DNA from: Gaiellasilicea sp031371615
GTDB taxonomy: Bacteria > Actinomycetota > Thermoleophilia > Gaiellales > Gaiellaceae
Reading direction: 5' to 3'
Length of the DNA stretch: 32,331 bases
Assembly (NCBI GenBank): GCA_031371615.1
Contig: JANMJY010000018.1
Coordinates: 1 to 32,331 of the forward strand
Positions 1 to 7,250 of this stretch are shown in pieces. A program made the translations under genes and the position numbers. The notes under the pieces are model-generated. The model was not told where the DNA came from and did not search any database. It saw only the letters and a list, made by a program, of their open reading frames with translations. The number at the start of each line of letters is the position of its first letter. Position 1 is the first letter of the stretch.

Positions 1-485
1 CCGTCGCCGCGGGAACCACGGCCGATGCCGCGGCTGCAGTCGCAAAGCTCCGAGATCCGTCGGTCGCCGCGATCGCGAGCGAGCGCGCCGCGCGCCTCTA
101 CGGGCTCGAGATCATCGAGGACAACGTCGGCGACCACCCCGAGGCCTACACGCGCTTCGTGTCCGTGGCGCCCTACACGCGCCTCGATCAGGACACGGGA
201 ACCTGGCGCACGGCCTTCTCGTTCGTCACCGACCACCAGCCCGGAGCGCTCTACCGTGCACTGGAGCCGTTCGCCCGGCACTCCGTCGACCTCGTACAGC
301 TCGTCTCGCGGCCGATTCCGCACTCGACGTGGCGCTACCGCTTCGACGCTGTCCTCGGCGGGCACCCGCTGAACGCGGAGATCGCGGGCGCCCTCGCCGA
401 ATTGCGAGGGCTGACCCGCGAGCTGCGCGTGTTCGGCTCTTATCCGGCCGCTGCGTCGAACGGCGTCACGACGCCGCGAACGTGA
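1..485 (+). CDS. pheA: Prephenate dehydratase, C-terminal part (5' end outside window)
   Basis: This is the 3' part of a gene read in the frame that begins at base 3, with the stop at 483-485. Prephenate dehydratase converts prephenate to phenylpyruvate in phenylalanine synthesis. What is visible is the end of the catalytic periplasmic-binding-like fold (residues reading SVAAIASERAARLYGLEII) followed by an ACT regulatory domain. The ACT domain has a TAFSFVTDHQPGALYRALEPF-type start and an SRPIPHSTWRYRF stretch matching the ESRP-type phenylalanine-binding motif of the family. The first ATG/GTG inside the window is internal and is not the true start. The 3' end overlaps the convergent SIMPL gene by 20 bases. 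The family call is firm; whether the full protein is mono- or bifunctional cannot be seen. Confidence 0.88.
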   Translation, partial: VAAGTTADAAAAVAKLRDPSVAAIASERAARLYGLEIIEDNVGDHPEAYTRFVSVAPYTRLDQDTGTWRTAFSFVTDHQPGALYRALEPFARHSVDLVQLVSRPIPHSTWRYRFDAVLGGHPLNAEIAGALAELRGLTRELRVFGSYPAAASNGVTTPRT

Positions 486-1161
486 CGGTGACCGAGGCGG
501 TGGTCTGCTGCGTCCCGGGCTCGATCGGCGTCGAGCCGGCGTCCATCGCCTTGCCGGCGATCGCATAGGGCTGAGGCGAAACGCCGCCGCCCTCGACGAT
601 CGCGGTGACGCGGCCGAGCGAGAGGTTCGCGGCCGCTGCAAGCACCTGCGCGTTGGCGCGGGCGTCCGCGACGGCGGCCTTGAGCGCGTCCCGGTAGAGC
701 GCGGTCTGATCGCCGCTCGAGAGCGACGGCCCGTAGACCTGGTTGGCGCCGGCCGTCACGGCGGCGTCGATCAGGGCTCCCGCTCTGGCGACGTCCTTGA
801 TCGCGGCCGACACCGTGTTCACGGCACTGAACCCCTGCACGTCGCTGTGCTCGTCGTAGCGAGGAGAGAGCGAGACGGACTGGGTCTTGACGTCGGTGCC
901 GCCGGCCGCCTTGACGGCCGCGATCACCTTCCGCATCTCGGTTGCATTCGCGGCGATCACAGCCTTCGCGGTCTTGGCCTGGCTTTCGACGCCGAACGAC
1001 AGCTCGGCACGGTCGGGGACGGAGGAGATGGCGGCGTTGCCGACCACGGTGATGCCCCCGGCTTCGGCTGCGGCGCTCGAGGCCGAGCCGGGCAAGGTCG
1101 CGGCCGCGAGCACGGCGGCGAGAACGAGTGGTGCTGCTGCGAGGAGGAGTCGTATTTTCAT
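466..1161 (-). CDS. SIMPL-domain (DUF541) secreted protein
   Basis: A 231-residue protein with a basic N-terminus, a hydrophobic Ala/Leu-rich segment at residues 4-23 and a small-residue stretch to about 33, so an exported protein with a cleavable signal is likely. No lipobox cysteine is seen. The mature part fits the SIMPL/DUF541 family: it opens with ITVVGNAAISSVPDRAELSFGV, has the central TQSVSLSPRYD strand, and ends with an ASVTVTFAAS strand. Members of this family are periplasmic or cell-surface proteins; their biochemical role is poorly defined. It lies 30 bases downstream of argH on the same strand and may be the last gene of the argG-argH transcript. Its 3' end overlaps that of pheA by 20 bases. 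Confidence 0.85.
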   Translation of the reverse strand: MKIRLLLAAAPLVLAAVLAAATLPGSASSAAAEAGGITVVGNAAISSVPDRAELSFGVESQAKTAKAVIAANATEMRKVIAAVKAAGGTDVKTQSVSLSPRYDEHSDVQGFSAVNTVSAAIKDVARAGALIDAAVTAGANQVYGPSLSSGDQTALYRDALKAAVADARANAQVLAAAANLSLGRVTAIVEGGGVSPQPYAIAGKAMDAGSTPIEPGTQQTTASVTVTFAAS

Positions 1162-1191
1162 ACCGTGGATACGCCGCCCGAGGCGCCGACG

Positions 1192-2415
1192 TCACACGCC
1201 TTCGAGACGATTTCGTGCGGACGCGATCGCCGCGCGCACGCCGCCCGGCCCCGGAGCGGCCCGAAGGGCGGGCGCAGGCGGTTCGAACGTCGCGTCCCGC
1301 ACCGACTCCGCGACGTGCTCGTGCGCGTCGCGGAAGGGCACACCCTGCTGCACGAGCGCCTCGGCGGCATCCGTCGCGAGCAGGAGCGGATCGGAGGCGG
1401 CGGCGGCGAGCCGGTCGCGGTCGAGCTCCAGCCCGCGGACGAGAACGGCGAGAGCTCCGAGCGCGCCCGCGAGATCCGACCGCGCGGCGAAGGCGGGAGA
1501 CTTGTCCTCCTGCAGGTCTCGGTTGTAGGCGAGCGGCAGGCCCTTCACCGTCGCGAGCAACCCGGTCAGCCGCCCGATCGCCGTGCCCGCCTTGCCGCGC
1601 GCGAGCTCGGCCACATCCGGGTTCAGCTTCTGCGGCATCATCGACGACCCCGTGGCGGCGTCCTCGCCGAGGCGGGCGAAGCCGAACTCAGCCGACGTCC
1701 AGAGAACGAGCTCCTCGCCGATCCTGGAGAGGTGGACGACGCAAACCGCGGCTGCGTAGAGATAGTCGAGCGCGAAGTCGCGGTCGGCGACGGCGTCGAG
1801 CGAGTTGCGCAACTGGTTCGCAGGTGCAGGTAGCGGCAGCGTCGAGCCGGCGAGCGCACCTGCCCCGAGCGGGCTCGGTGCGGCCGCAGCCGCAGCTGCG
1901 GCGAAGCGAATCAGGTCGCGCTCGAGCATCTCCACCCACGCGAGCAAGTGGTGCCCGACCGTGATCGGCTGGGCACGCTGGAGATGGGTGTAGCCCGGCA
2001 TCGGGGTCTCCGCATCGGCCTCGGCGCGGTCGAGCAACGCCGCCGCGAGTGCGGCGATCCCGGCGCGCGCTTCGCCGCACGCGCCGACGACATAGAGGCG
2101 AAACGCGGCCGCGACCTGGTCGTTCCGTGAGCGCCCCGCGTGGATCTTTCGCCCGACCTCGCCGAGCAGCCGCTCGATCGCGCTGTGCACGTCCTCGTCC
2201 TCGGGCTCGATTCCGCCTCCGGTCGCGATCTCTCGCAACCGCGACTCGACTTCGGCGAGCTCGGCGTCGTCCAGGATCCCGGCCGCATGCAGTCGGCGTG
2301 CGTGGATCGCCGTCGCCTCGCAGTCGTAGGGGAGCAGCTCTGCGTCGTCGGCGCGCAGAAAAGCCGCGACGGCCGGATCGAGCTCACGCCCGACCCGCCC
2401 GGCCCAGAGGCTCAT
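1192..2415 (-). CDS. argH: Argininosuccinate lyase
   Basis: A 407-residue enzyme that splits argininosuccinate into arginine and fumarate, the last step of arginine synthesis. It has the N-terminal MSLWAGR opening, the GRSRNDQVA segment, MPGYTHLQRAQP (carrying the catalytic-base region) and the fumarase/aspartase-superfamily signature GSSMMPQKLNPD that holds the catalytic serine loop. The ATG overlaps the argG stop by four bases (ATGA), so the two are translationally coupled. The reading frame stays open far upstream through argG, but that extension is only a shadow of argG. At 407 residues it is shorter than the usual 450-470, mainly because the C-terminal domain after GVPFRDAHEHV is cut down. 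All active-site motifs are present, so it should be functional. Confidence 0.95.
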   Translation of the reverse strand: MSLWAGRVGRELDPAVAAFLRADDAELLPYDCEATAIHARRLHAAGILDDAELAEVESRLREIATGGGIEPEDEDVHSAIERLLGEVGRKIHAGRSRNDQVAAAFRLYVVGACGEARAGIAALAAALLDRAEADAETPMPGYTHLQRAQPITVGHHLLAWVEMLERDLIRFAAAAAAAAPSPLGAGALAGSTLPLPAPANQLRNSLDAVADRDFALDYLYAAAVCVVHLSRIGEELVLWTSAEFGFARLGEDAATGSSMMPQKLNPDVAELARGKAGTAIGRLTGLLATVKGLPLAYNRDLQEDKSPAFAARSDLAGALGALAVLVRGLELDRDRLAAAASDPLLLATDAAEALVQQGVPFRDAHEHVAESVRDATFEPPAPALRAAPGPGGVRAAIASARNRLEGV

Positions 2416-3620
2416 GCCTTGGTCTTGGCCCGCGCACGGGCGGCTGCCAGCTCGACCTCCAAGGAGGAGATCTTGATGAATCCCTCGGCAGCCGCGTGCG
2501 GGAACGTCTCGCCCGTGCCGTAGGACGCGAGCTTTTCCGCATACAGCATGTTCGGCGAGCGCCGGCCGGTGACGACGGAGGCGTTCGGCCGCAGCTCGAC
2601 GCGCACGTCGCCGTCGACGAGCTCCTGCGTCTTGTCGACGAAGGCGTCGATCGCCTCGCGCGCCGGGCTGAACCAGAGCCCTTCGTAGACGAGCTCGGTC
2701 CAGCGCTGCTCGAGGCCTCGCTTGATCCGCCCCTCGTCCTTCGTCAGCACGACGTCCTCGAGCGCCGAGTGCGCCTGGATCAAGACGAGCGCGGCCGGCG
2801 CCTCGTAGACCTCGCGGCTCTTGATCCCGACGGCACGGTTCTCGATCATGTCGAGCCGCCCGATCCCGTACGGACCGGCGAGCGCATTGAGCTTCGCGAT
2901 CAGCTCCGCAAGCGCCAGCTCCTCGCCGTCGAGCGAGACCGGCACGCCAGCCTCGAACCCGATCGTCACCTCCGTGGGCGGCGGCGCCGAGGCCGGATTG
3001 CCGGTGAGGGCGTACGGCTCCTCCGGCGGAGCGGCCCACGGGTCCTCGAGCACGCCCGCCTCGATCGCGCGGCCGAACAGGTTCTCGTCGATGGAGAACG
3101 GCGCCTCGCGGGTTGCGGCGACCTGAATGCCCTTGGCGAGCGCGTAGTCGATCTCCTCGTCGCGGGTCCAGATCCGGTCGCGGAGCGGCGCGATCACGCG
3201 CAGGCCAGGATTCTGCGCCTTGAAGGAGAGCTCGAAGCGAAGCTGATCGTTGCCCTTGCCGGTGCAGCCGTGCACGACCGCCTCGGCGCCGAGCTCTCCG
3301 GCCAGGTCGGCGACCGCCTGCGCGATCACCGGGCGCGAGAGGGCCGAGACGAGCGGATACTTGCCCTCGTAGAGCGCGTTGACCTTGATCGCCTGCGCGC
3401 ACTGCTCCTCGGCGAACTCGGCCTTGCGGTCGAGGAGGACGACGTCGTCGGCACCTGCGGCCCGGCCGCGGGCGATCGACTCCTCGAGGTCGAACTCCTG
3501 GCCGACGTCGACGAGCACGGCGACAACCTCGTCGTAGCCGTACCAGTCCTCCTTCAGCCAGCTGACGATGCAGCTCGTGTCGAGACCGCCCGAAAAGGCG
3601 ACCACAGCAATCTTGCTCAT
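2412..3620 (-). CDS. argG: Argininosuccinate synthase
   Basis: A 402-residue ATP-dependent ligase that joins citrulline and aspartate. The N-terminal PP-loop AFSGGLDTS is intact, followed by the HGCTGKGNDQLRFE segment and the IENRAVGIKSRE motif typical of the family. It is the first gene of the argG-argH pair. Two in-frame ATGs lie close together, at 3626-3624 (MQMSK) and 3620-3618 (MSK). I chose the second because the MSK start matches the usual length ahead of the ATP loop, and because the first sits inside an ARG-box-like palindrome. No Shine-Dalgarno is present before either, so a leaderless or very short-leader mRNA is likely. Two palindromes at 3622-3634 and 3642-3654 suggest ArgR control. 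Confidence 0.96.
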   Translation of the reverse strand: MSKIAVVAFSGGLDTSCIVSWLKEDWYGYDEVVAVLVDVGQEFDLEESIARGRAAGADDVVLLDRKAEFAEEQCAQAIKVNALYEGKYPLVSALSRPVIAQAVADLAGELGAEAVVHGCTGKGNDQLRFELSFKAQNPGLRVIAPLRDRIWTRDEEIDYALAKGIQVAATREAPFSIDENLFGRAIEAGVLEDPWAAPPEEPYALTGNPASAPPPTEVTIGFEAGVPVSLDGEELALAELIAKLNALAGPYGIGRLDMIENRAVGIKSREVYEAPAALVLIQAHSALEDVVLTKDEGRIKRGLEQRWTELVYEGLWFSPAREAIDAFVDKTQELVDGDVRVELRPNASVVTGRRSPNMLYAEKLASYGTGETFPHAAAEGFIKISSLEVELAAARARAKTKA

Positions 3621-3621
3621 T

Positions 3622-3654
3622 TGCATAGTATGCAGATATAACGCATTTCATGCA
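3622..3654. promoter_or_regulatory. Tandem ARG-box-like palindromes (putative ArgR operator)
   Basis: Two palindromes stand side by side: TGCATAGTATGCA at 3622-3634 is perfect around a central base, and CGCATTTCATGCA at 3642-3654 is near perfect. Their centres are 20 bases apart, close to the two-helical-turn spacing of paired ARG boxes, and TGCAT half-sites are known in actinobacterial ARG boxes. They lie at the start of argG and in front of the divergent rhodanese gene. The pattern is seen directly; ArgR binding is inferred. Confidence 0.65.
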
Positions 3655-3659
3655 AACGG

Positions 3660-3665
3660 TAGGCT
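3660..3665 (+). promoter_or_regulatory. -10-like hexamer for leaderless rhodanese transcript
   Basis: TAGGCT lies six bases before the GTG start of the rhodanese gene with no Shine-Dalgarno between, so the transcript probably begins at the start codon. No clear -35 was found. Confidence 0.5.
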
Positions 3666-3671
3666 GAGTGC

Positions 3672-4361
3672 GTGGACGCTCGCTTCGTCGACTGCCGTCC
3701 CCGCGAGGCGTACCTCGCCGGCCACATCCCGGGCGCGGCGCACGCCGACCCGGAGGCCGACCTGACGGGGACGGTCGGAGGCGGTCGTCACCCGCTCCCG
3801 GCCGCAGCGTCGTTCGCGGCCTGGGCCTCGGCCGCCGGGATCGGCCTCGCCACGCTCGTCGTCGGCTACGACGAGGGCACGGGCTGGGCCGCACGACTGT
3901 GGTGGCTGCTGCGCCACTTGGGGCACGACGACGCGGCGGTGATCGACTTCGCTGCCTGGCATGGCCCGCTGCGGCCGGGAACGGAGCAGCACCAGCCGGC
4001 CGAGTTCGTCCCGCGGCCACGCGAAGACGACATCGCGGCTGCGGACGAGCTGCTCGGCCGGCTCGGCGACGCCCGCCTGACGCTCGTCGACGCTCGAGCA
4101 CCCGAGCGCTGGCGCGGTGAGGTGGAGCCGATCGATCCGGTCGCAGGCCGGATTCCCGGAGCGCGCAACCGCTTCTTCCTCGACGAGACGCCGCTGCCCA
4201 CGGAGCTGCTCGAGGCCGAGGAGCTCGTCGTCTACTGCGGTTCGGGCGTGACCGCCTGCGCCGTACTGCACGAGCTCTTCCTCGCCGGCCGCGAGGACGC
4301 GCGCCTCTATCCGGGCTCGTTCAGCGAGTGGTACGCGCTCGGGCCGGTCGAGCGCGGCTGA
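3672..4361 (+). CDS. Two-domain rhodanese-type sulfurtransferase
   Basis: A 229-residue protein made of two rhodanese domains. The N-terminal half (about 1-110, with the REAYLAGHIPGAAHAD motif) has no active cysteine at the expected loop. The C-terminal half (about 125-229) has the catalytic loop CGSGVT with Cys189, plus the preceding VDARAPERWRGEVEPIDPVAGRIPGARN-type substrate region. The family moves sulfane sulfur from thiosulfate or mercaptopyruvate to a thiol or cyanide. CGSGVT resembles the loop of thiosulfate/3-mercaptopyruvate sulfurtransferases of the SseA type, but the donor cannot be decided. It begins with GTG and is divergent from argG; both starts share a region of about 50 bases. 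It converges on the DUF2199 gene. Confidence 0.9.
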   Translation: MDARFVDCRPREAYLAGHIPGAAHADPEADLTGTVGGGRHPLPAAASFAAWASAAGIGLATLVVGYDEGTGWAARLWWLLRHLGHDDAAVIDFAAWHGPLRPGTEQHQPAEFVPRPREDDIAAADELLGRLGDARLTLVDARAPERWRGEVEPIDPVAGRIPGARNRFFLDETPLPTELLEAEELVVYCGSGVTACAVLHELFLAGREDARLYPGSFSEWYALGPVERG

Positions 4362-4373
4362 TTCCTTGCGCAA

Positions 4374-4403
4374 GATGAGCATCCGCGGAAGCGGATGCTC
4401 ATC
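4374..4403. terminator. Perfect 13-bp hairpin between convergent genes
   Basis: GATGAGCATCCGC and its exact reverse complement flank a GGAA loop. It sits 13 bases after the rhodanese stop and serves convergent transcripts. There is no T-tract, as is common for high-GC terminators. Confidence 0.7.
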
Positions 4404-4404
4404 G

Positions 4405-4433
4405 CGCGAAGATCCCTAAAGGGACGCTTCGCG
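4405..4433. terminator. Second hairpin of a tandem terminator
   Basis: An outer stem CGCGAAG/CTTCGCG encloses an inner stem TCCC/GGGA with a TAAA loop. It follows the first hairpin by one base and lies 22 bases from the stop of the convergent DUF2199 gene, so it probably ends that transcript. Confidence 0.6.
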
Positions 4434-4454
4434 GCCCAACAGCACGATTCCCCT

Positions 4455-4955
4455 CTAAGTGACTGTGGCTGCGAGCTGGTGCGCCCGGTGCGGCGAGATG
4501 CCGTAGCGCTGCGCCCGCACGAGCTCGTGCGCACCGTCCTCGAGCTCGACGAGCGGCAGCAGCTCGACGTCGCGCAACCTGATCTGCAGCGACAGCCCCT
4601 CCGTGAACGCGTAAGGGCTGAGCTCGTTGGCGAGCGTCCCCGCGACGGGATCGCTCCGCCAGCCGTCGACGTCGTCCCAGAGCTCACTAAGCGCTGCGAA
4701 GTCTGGCTCGCTCACCTCGATCCAGGCGCCGTACCCGAAATAGCCGGGTCCGCCTGCGATCGGCAGCTCGAGCAGCGCCCGGACGAAGTAGCGGTCGCCG
4801 GCTTCGGCGTGCAGGACGGCCGAATCATCACTGACCAGACAGCGGCGCTCCCGCTCGTCCTCGTCGAGCAGGAAGATCGGCTGCGGCAGGCCCATGCGGA
4901 TGTCACGCGTCTCGCCCGCGTGCGTCTCTCCACAGACGTCGCAGGTGAAGCTCAC
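4455..4955 (-). CDS. DUF2199 family protein
   Basis: A 166-residue cytoplasmic protein of unknown function. It begins VSFTCDVCGETHAGE, with a CxxC pair (Cys5, Cys8) like a small zinc-binding knuckle, followed by the family's MGLPQPIFLLDEDERERRC stretch and a central DRYFVRALLELPI strand. The open frame continues upstream, but that part is a shadow of the HNH gene. I chose the GTG at 4955-4953 because it overlaps the HNH stop by one base (TAGTG) and because the CxxC start matches the family. The tight overlap means it is co-translated with the HNH nuclease. No function can be given beyond the family name. Confidence 0.8.
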   Translation of the reverse strand: MSFTCDVCGETHAGETRDIRMGLPQPIFLLDEDERERRCLVSDDSAVLHAEAGDRYFVRALLELPIAGGPGYFGYGAWIEVSEPDFAALSELWDDVDGWRSDPVAGTLANELSPYAFTEGLSLQIRLRDVELLPLVELEDGAHELVRAQRYGISPHRAHQLAATVT

Positions 4956-5458
4956 TACGCCGCGCCGGGCAGGTACTGCTGCCAGACCTGCGGGATCGTC
5001 GGGGTCGCCAGATGGATGAAGAGCACCGGCGCGGGCGGGCGCGGCAGGCGCCGCAGGTGCAGGCCCGAGTCCTCGAGCAGACGGTCGCCCTTGCGCAGGT
5101 TGCACGGCGCGCACGCAGTGACGACGTTCTCCCAGATCGACTCGCCGCCCTTCGAGCGCGGCACGACGTGGTCGAGCGTCAGCCGGCCGGAGGTGGTGCC
5201 GCAGTAGACGCAGCGCCAGCCGTCACGGGCGAACAGCGCCCGCCGTGAGATCTTCCGCTGGATCGCACGCGGCACTCGCACGTACTGGACGAGCCGGATC
5301 ACGTGCGGCCAGGCGTAGGTGTCGGTCGCCGAACGGAGGCCCTTGGGCAGGCTCTCCAGGATCTCGGCCTTCCCTTTCCAGACGAGCACGTGCGCGCGCC
5401 GCACCGAGCAAACGTTCAGCGGCTCGTAGCTTGCATTCAGGACGAGGACCTGTTGCAC
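4955..5458 (-). CDS. HNH endonuclease family protein
   Basis: A 167-residue protein with an N-terminal segment MQQVLVLNASYEPLNVCSVRRA and a C-terminal HNH nuclease domain. The domain has a zinc-binding CVYC (Cys83, Cys86), the catalytic LTLDHVVPRSKGG (Asp96, His97), Asn111, and a second zinc pair CAPC (Cys116, Cys119). This stand-alone type is widespread in actinobacteria and cyanobacteria outside mobile elements; its cellular role is not known. The start is GTG (VQQVL). A TAATTT hexamer seven bases upstream, with no Shine-Dalgarno, suggests a leaderless mRNA. It is the first gene of a two-gene unit with the DUF2199 gene. Confidence 0.9.
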   Translation of the reverse strand: MQQVLVLNASYEPLNVCSVRRAHVLVWKGKAEILESLPKGLRSATDTYAWPHVIRLVQYVRVPRAIQRKISRRALFARDGWRCVYCGTTSGRLTLDHVVPRSKGGESIWENVVTACAPCNLRKGDRLLEDSGLHLRRLPRPPAPVLFIHLATPTIPQVWQQYLPGAA

Positions 5459-5465
5459 CGCTCAC

Positions 5466-5471
5466 AAATTA
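5466..5471 (-). promoter_or_regulatory. -10-like hexamer for leaderless HNH transcript
   Basis: On the minus strand TAATTT lies seven bases before the GTG start of the HNH gene. No Shine-Dalgarno is present between them. Confidence 0.5.
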
Positions 5472-5477
5472 GCACCG

Positions 5478-5506
5478 CGCAAGACCCCTGAAAGGCCCGC
5501 TTTGCG
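5478..5506 (-). terminator. Weak hairpin after the DUF4446 gene
   Basis: A CGCAA/TTGCG outer stem encloses a small CCT/AGG stem. It lies between the DUF4446 stop and the HNH promoter, so it may end the upstream transcript. It resembles the hairpin at 4405-4433 in layout. Confidence 0.4.
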
Positions 5507-5515
5507 TCCAGCCGG

Positions 5516-5986
5516 CTAACGAGCCATGGCGCGTTCTACGGCTTCGAGCTCCTCGGGAGACAGCGCGATCGGCGCGCGGCCGCGATCGAGCTCCTTGACG
5601 TACAGACGGGCGTAGTCGCGGCCCTGGATCGCGGTCACCACGGTCCCGGTGCGGTTCGAATCGAGAAAGGCGAACGACGCCGACTGGTGGCCGCCGGTGC
5701 CCGCGTACGCGTCATAGCGGACGACGGCGGTGTTCGTCAGCGAGCCGTCCACGCGCTGGTCGACGCGGGAGAGGCCCGCCGCGATCTCGTCGACGGCCCG
5801 GTGCAGATCGTCGATGCGGCCCTGAAGCGACACGGCGAACTCGACGAGGTCGGCGCGGCCGCCGCCGAGCAGGACGCGCTGGGCGTTCCGGAGCCGCCGG
5901 ACGCGGACCCAGAGCCAGAAGCACGTTCCGAGCGCGATCGCCGCAGCCGAAGCCGCGGCAATGGCGACGATCAGGGCGGTGGTCAC
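5516..5986 (-). CDS. DUF4446 family membrane-anchored protein
   Basis: A 156-residue protein with one N-terminal membrane segment (about residues 3-26), then a short coiled-coil-like helix (AVSLQGRIDDLHRAVDEIA) and a compact domain. That domain has the family's VVRYDAYAGTGGHQSASFA and VVTAIQGRDYARLYVKEL signatures of DUF4446. The function is unknown; the topology puts most of the protein in the cytoplasm or just outside the membrane, and the direction is not certain. The GTG start overlaps the stop of the upstream 390-residue gene by four bases (GTGA), so both are made from one transcript. Confidence 0.85.
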   Translation of the reverse strand: MTTALIVAIAAASAAAIALGTCFWLWVRVRRLRNAQRVLLGGGRADLVEFAVSLQGRIDDLHRAVDEIAAGLSRVDQRVDGSLTNTAVVRYDAYAGTGGHQSASFAFLDSNRTGTVVTAIQGRDYARLYVKELDRGRAPIALSPEELEAVERAMAR

Positions 5987-7155
5987 GCTCCCAGCGAGAA
6001 GATGACCGGGTACTCGGCCGAGTTGTTGCCGGTGTTCTCCTCCCCGGGCACCGGATCGACGTCGATCCGCATGATCCGCCGCTCGCCGAAGTCGACCGAG
6101 GGGAAGTCGCGGAAGACGACGGTCTTCGTCTCGCCGGGATTGATGATGTCGATCGTCTGTTTCTTCACGATCGGCGTCGGGCTCTGCTGAATCGTCAGCG
6201 TCACCTGGACCTTGACCTCCTGGTTGTCGCCGCTGTCCGCGACGGCGACGGCGAAGGCCAGGTCGGTGGATGCCTCGACGGTGTTCTCGGTCGAGGCCGA
6301 GAGCTGCTGGCCGCCGGGAACCACCTTCACCGACTCGATGTTCGTGCCGTGCAAGCCACTTGTCCCACCGGTCCCCGAGGCGGCAGAGCCGTTGATCCGC
6401 TCCCAGATCGGCACCATCGAGCGTGTGCTCGCGAGGTCCGGGGTCTGGACGAACTTCGAGTCCGGAACCTGAATGCCGCGAAGCTTCGCGTCCTGCTGGA
6501 GCAAGGTCACGGACGGCAACTTGAAGAGGTCCTGCCAGACGACGTCGCTCGCGACGAGCCGCTCGGCCTGCGAGGCCAGCAGCACGCCGGCGGCGGCCGC
6601 GTCCTTCGAGCCCTGCGTCCGCCGGAAGGCCTCGGCAAGACCGGCCAGCCCGTCGGCGCGGAACGAGAGCGCCTCGACGGCCGCATCGTGAGCATCGCGC
6701 AGCCGTCCGGGCGGATCGAGCTTGCCGGCGCGCGTGACGCCGATCTGCTGCTGCGTGACGAGGCCGGCGAGCTGCTTCTGGAGGTCGGCCGGCTTGATCC
6801 CTGGCGTCGTCAGGACGTCGCTGAGCTCGCGCCCGACGCGATCCGAGTCGCGCGCCACGGCCGACATGTCCGTCATGTAGGTGTCGTACGCGTCTCGCTT
6901 CTTGTTCTCCTGGCAGCTCTGCGCCCAGACCAGGAGCAGCACGACGATCAGGATCGCAAAGGCGATCAGGCCGAGTAGGCGCAGGAGCGGCGTGAATCCG
7001 GCGCGCGGACGGATCGGGCCGCGCGGCGTCCGGGGCCCCCGTCCTCCCAGGGGGCGGCCCAGCGGACGACGGAGGGTGCGCTCACGTCCGGCAGCCTCCC
7101 GGGTCTCGGGCTCCTCGAAGAAGTCGAACTCGAAGTCTGATTCGCGGTCGCTCAT
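5983..7155 (-). CDS. Membrane-anchored protein of unknown function
   Basis: A 390-residue protein that I cannot place in a named family. Residues 1-20 are acidic, and 25-53 are rich in Arg, Pro and Gly. One membrane helix spans about 57-78, and the rest should lie outside the cell. The outer part has a helical region (about 85-250, with many Gln, Lys and Ala) and a C-terminal beta-rich domain of about 120 residues. The latter's pattern, from VEASTDLAFAVAVADSGDN through IDIINPGETKTVVFRDF to ENTGNNSAEYPVIF, resembles a CARDB or Ig-like adhesion fold. I chose ATG 7155-7153 (MSDRESDF); the open frame extends 37 residues further into the divergent promoter region. It is coupled to the DUF4446 gene and divergent from the kinase at 7251. 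Confidence 0.8.
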   Translation of the reverse strand: MSDRESDFEFDFFEEPETREAAGRERTLRRPLGRPLGGRGPRTPRGPIRPRAGFTPLLRLLGLIAFAILIVVLLLVWAQSCQENKKRDAYDTYMTDMSAVARDSDRVGRELSDVLTTPGIKPADLQKQLAGLVTQQQIGVTRAGKLDPPGRLRDAHDAAVEALSFRADGLAGLAEAFRRTQGSKDAAAAGVLLASQAERLVASDVVWQDLFKLPSVTLLQQDAKLRGIQVPDSKFVQTPDLASTRSMVPIWERINGSAASGTGGTSGLHGTNIESVKVVPGGQQLSASTENTVEASTDLAFAVAVADSGDNQEVKVQVTLTIQQSPTPIVKKQTIDIINPGETKTVVFRDFPSVDFGERRIMRIDVDPVPGEENTGNNSAEYPVIFSLGA

Positions 7156-7250
7156 GGCTGGAACCGGTCGATCGGCGCCACTGTAACCGTTGCTCCGGCC
7201 GTTCTCGCGCGGAAGGATTCGCTCCTGCGGCGGCCAACCCAGCTGAAGCC

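Noticed and set aside
2416..4101. The argH frame stays open far upstream, giving a 969-residue minus-strand frame
   Set aside because: The upstream part is Arg/Pro-rich and lies in another frame of argG and antisense to the rhodanese gene; it is a high-GC shadow, and ArgH begins at its own ATG overlapping the argG stop.
7156..7250. Promoter pair in the 95-base divergent region before the kinase
   Set aside because: A TACAGT hexamer on the minus strand is possible, but without a -35 box or a correct distance to either start it is too weak to list.
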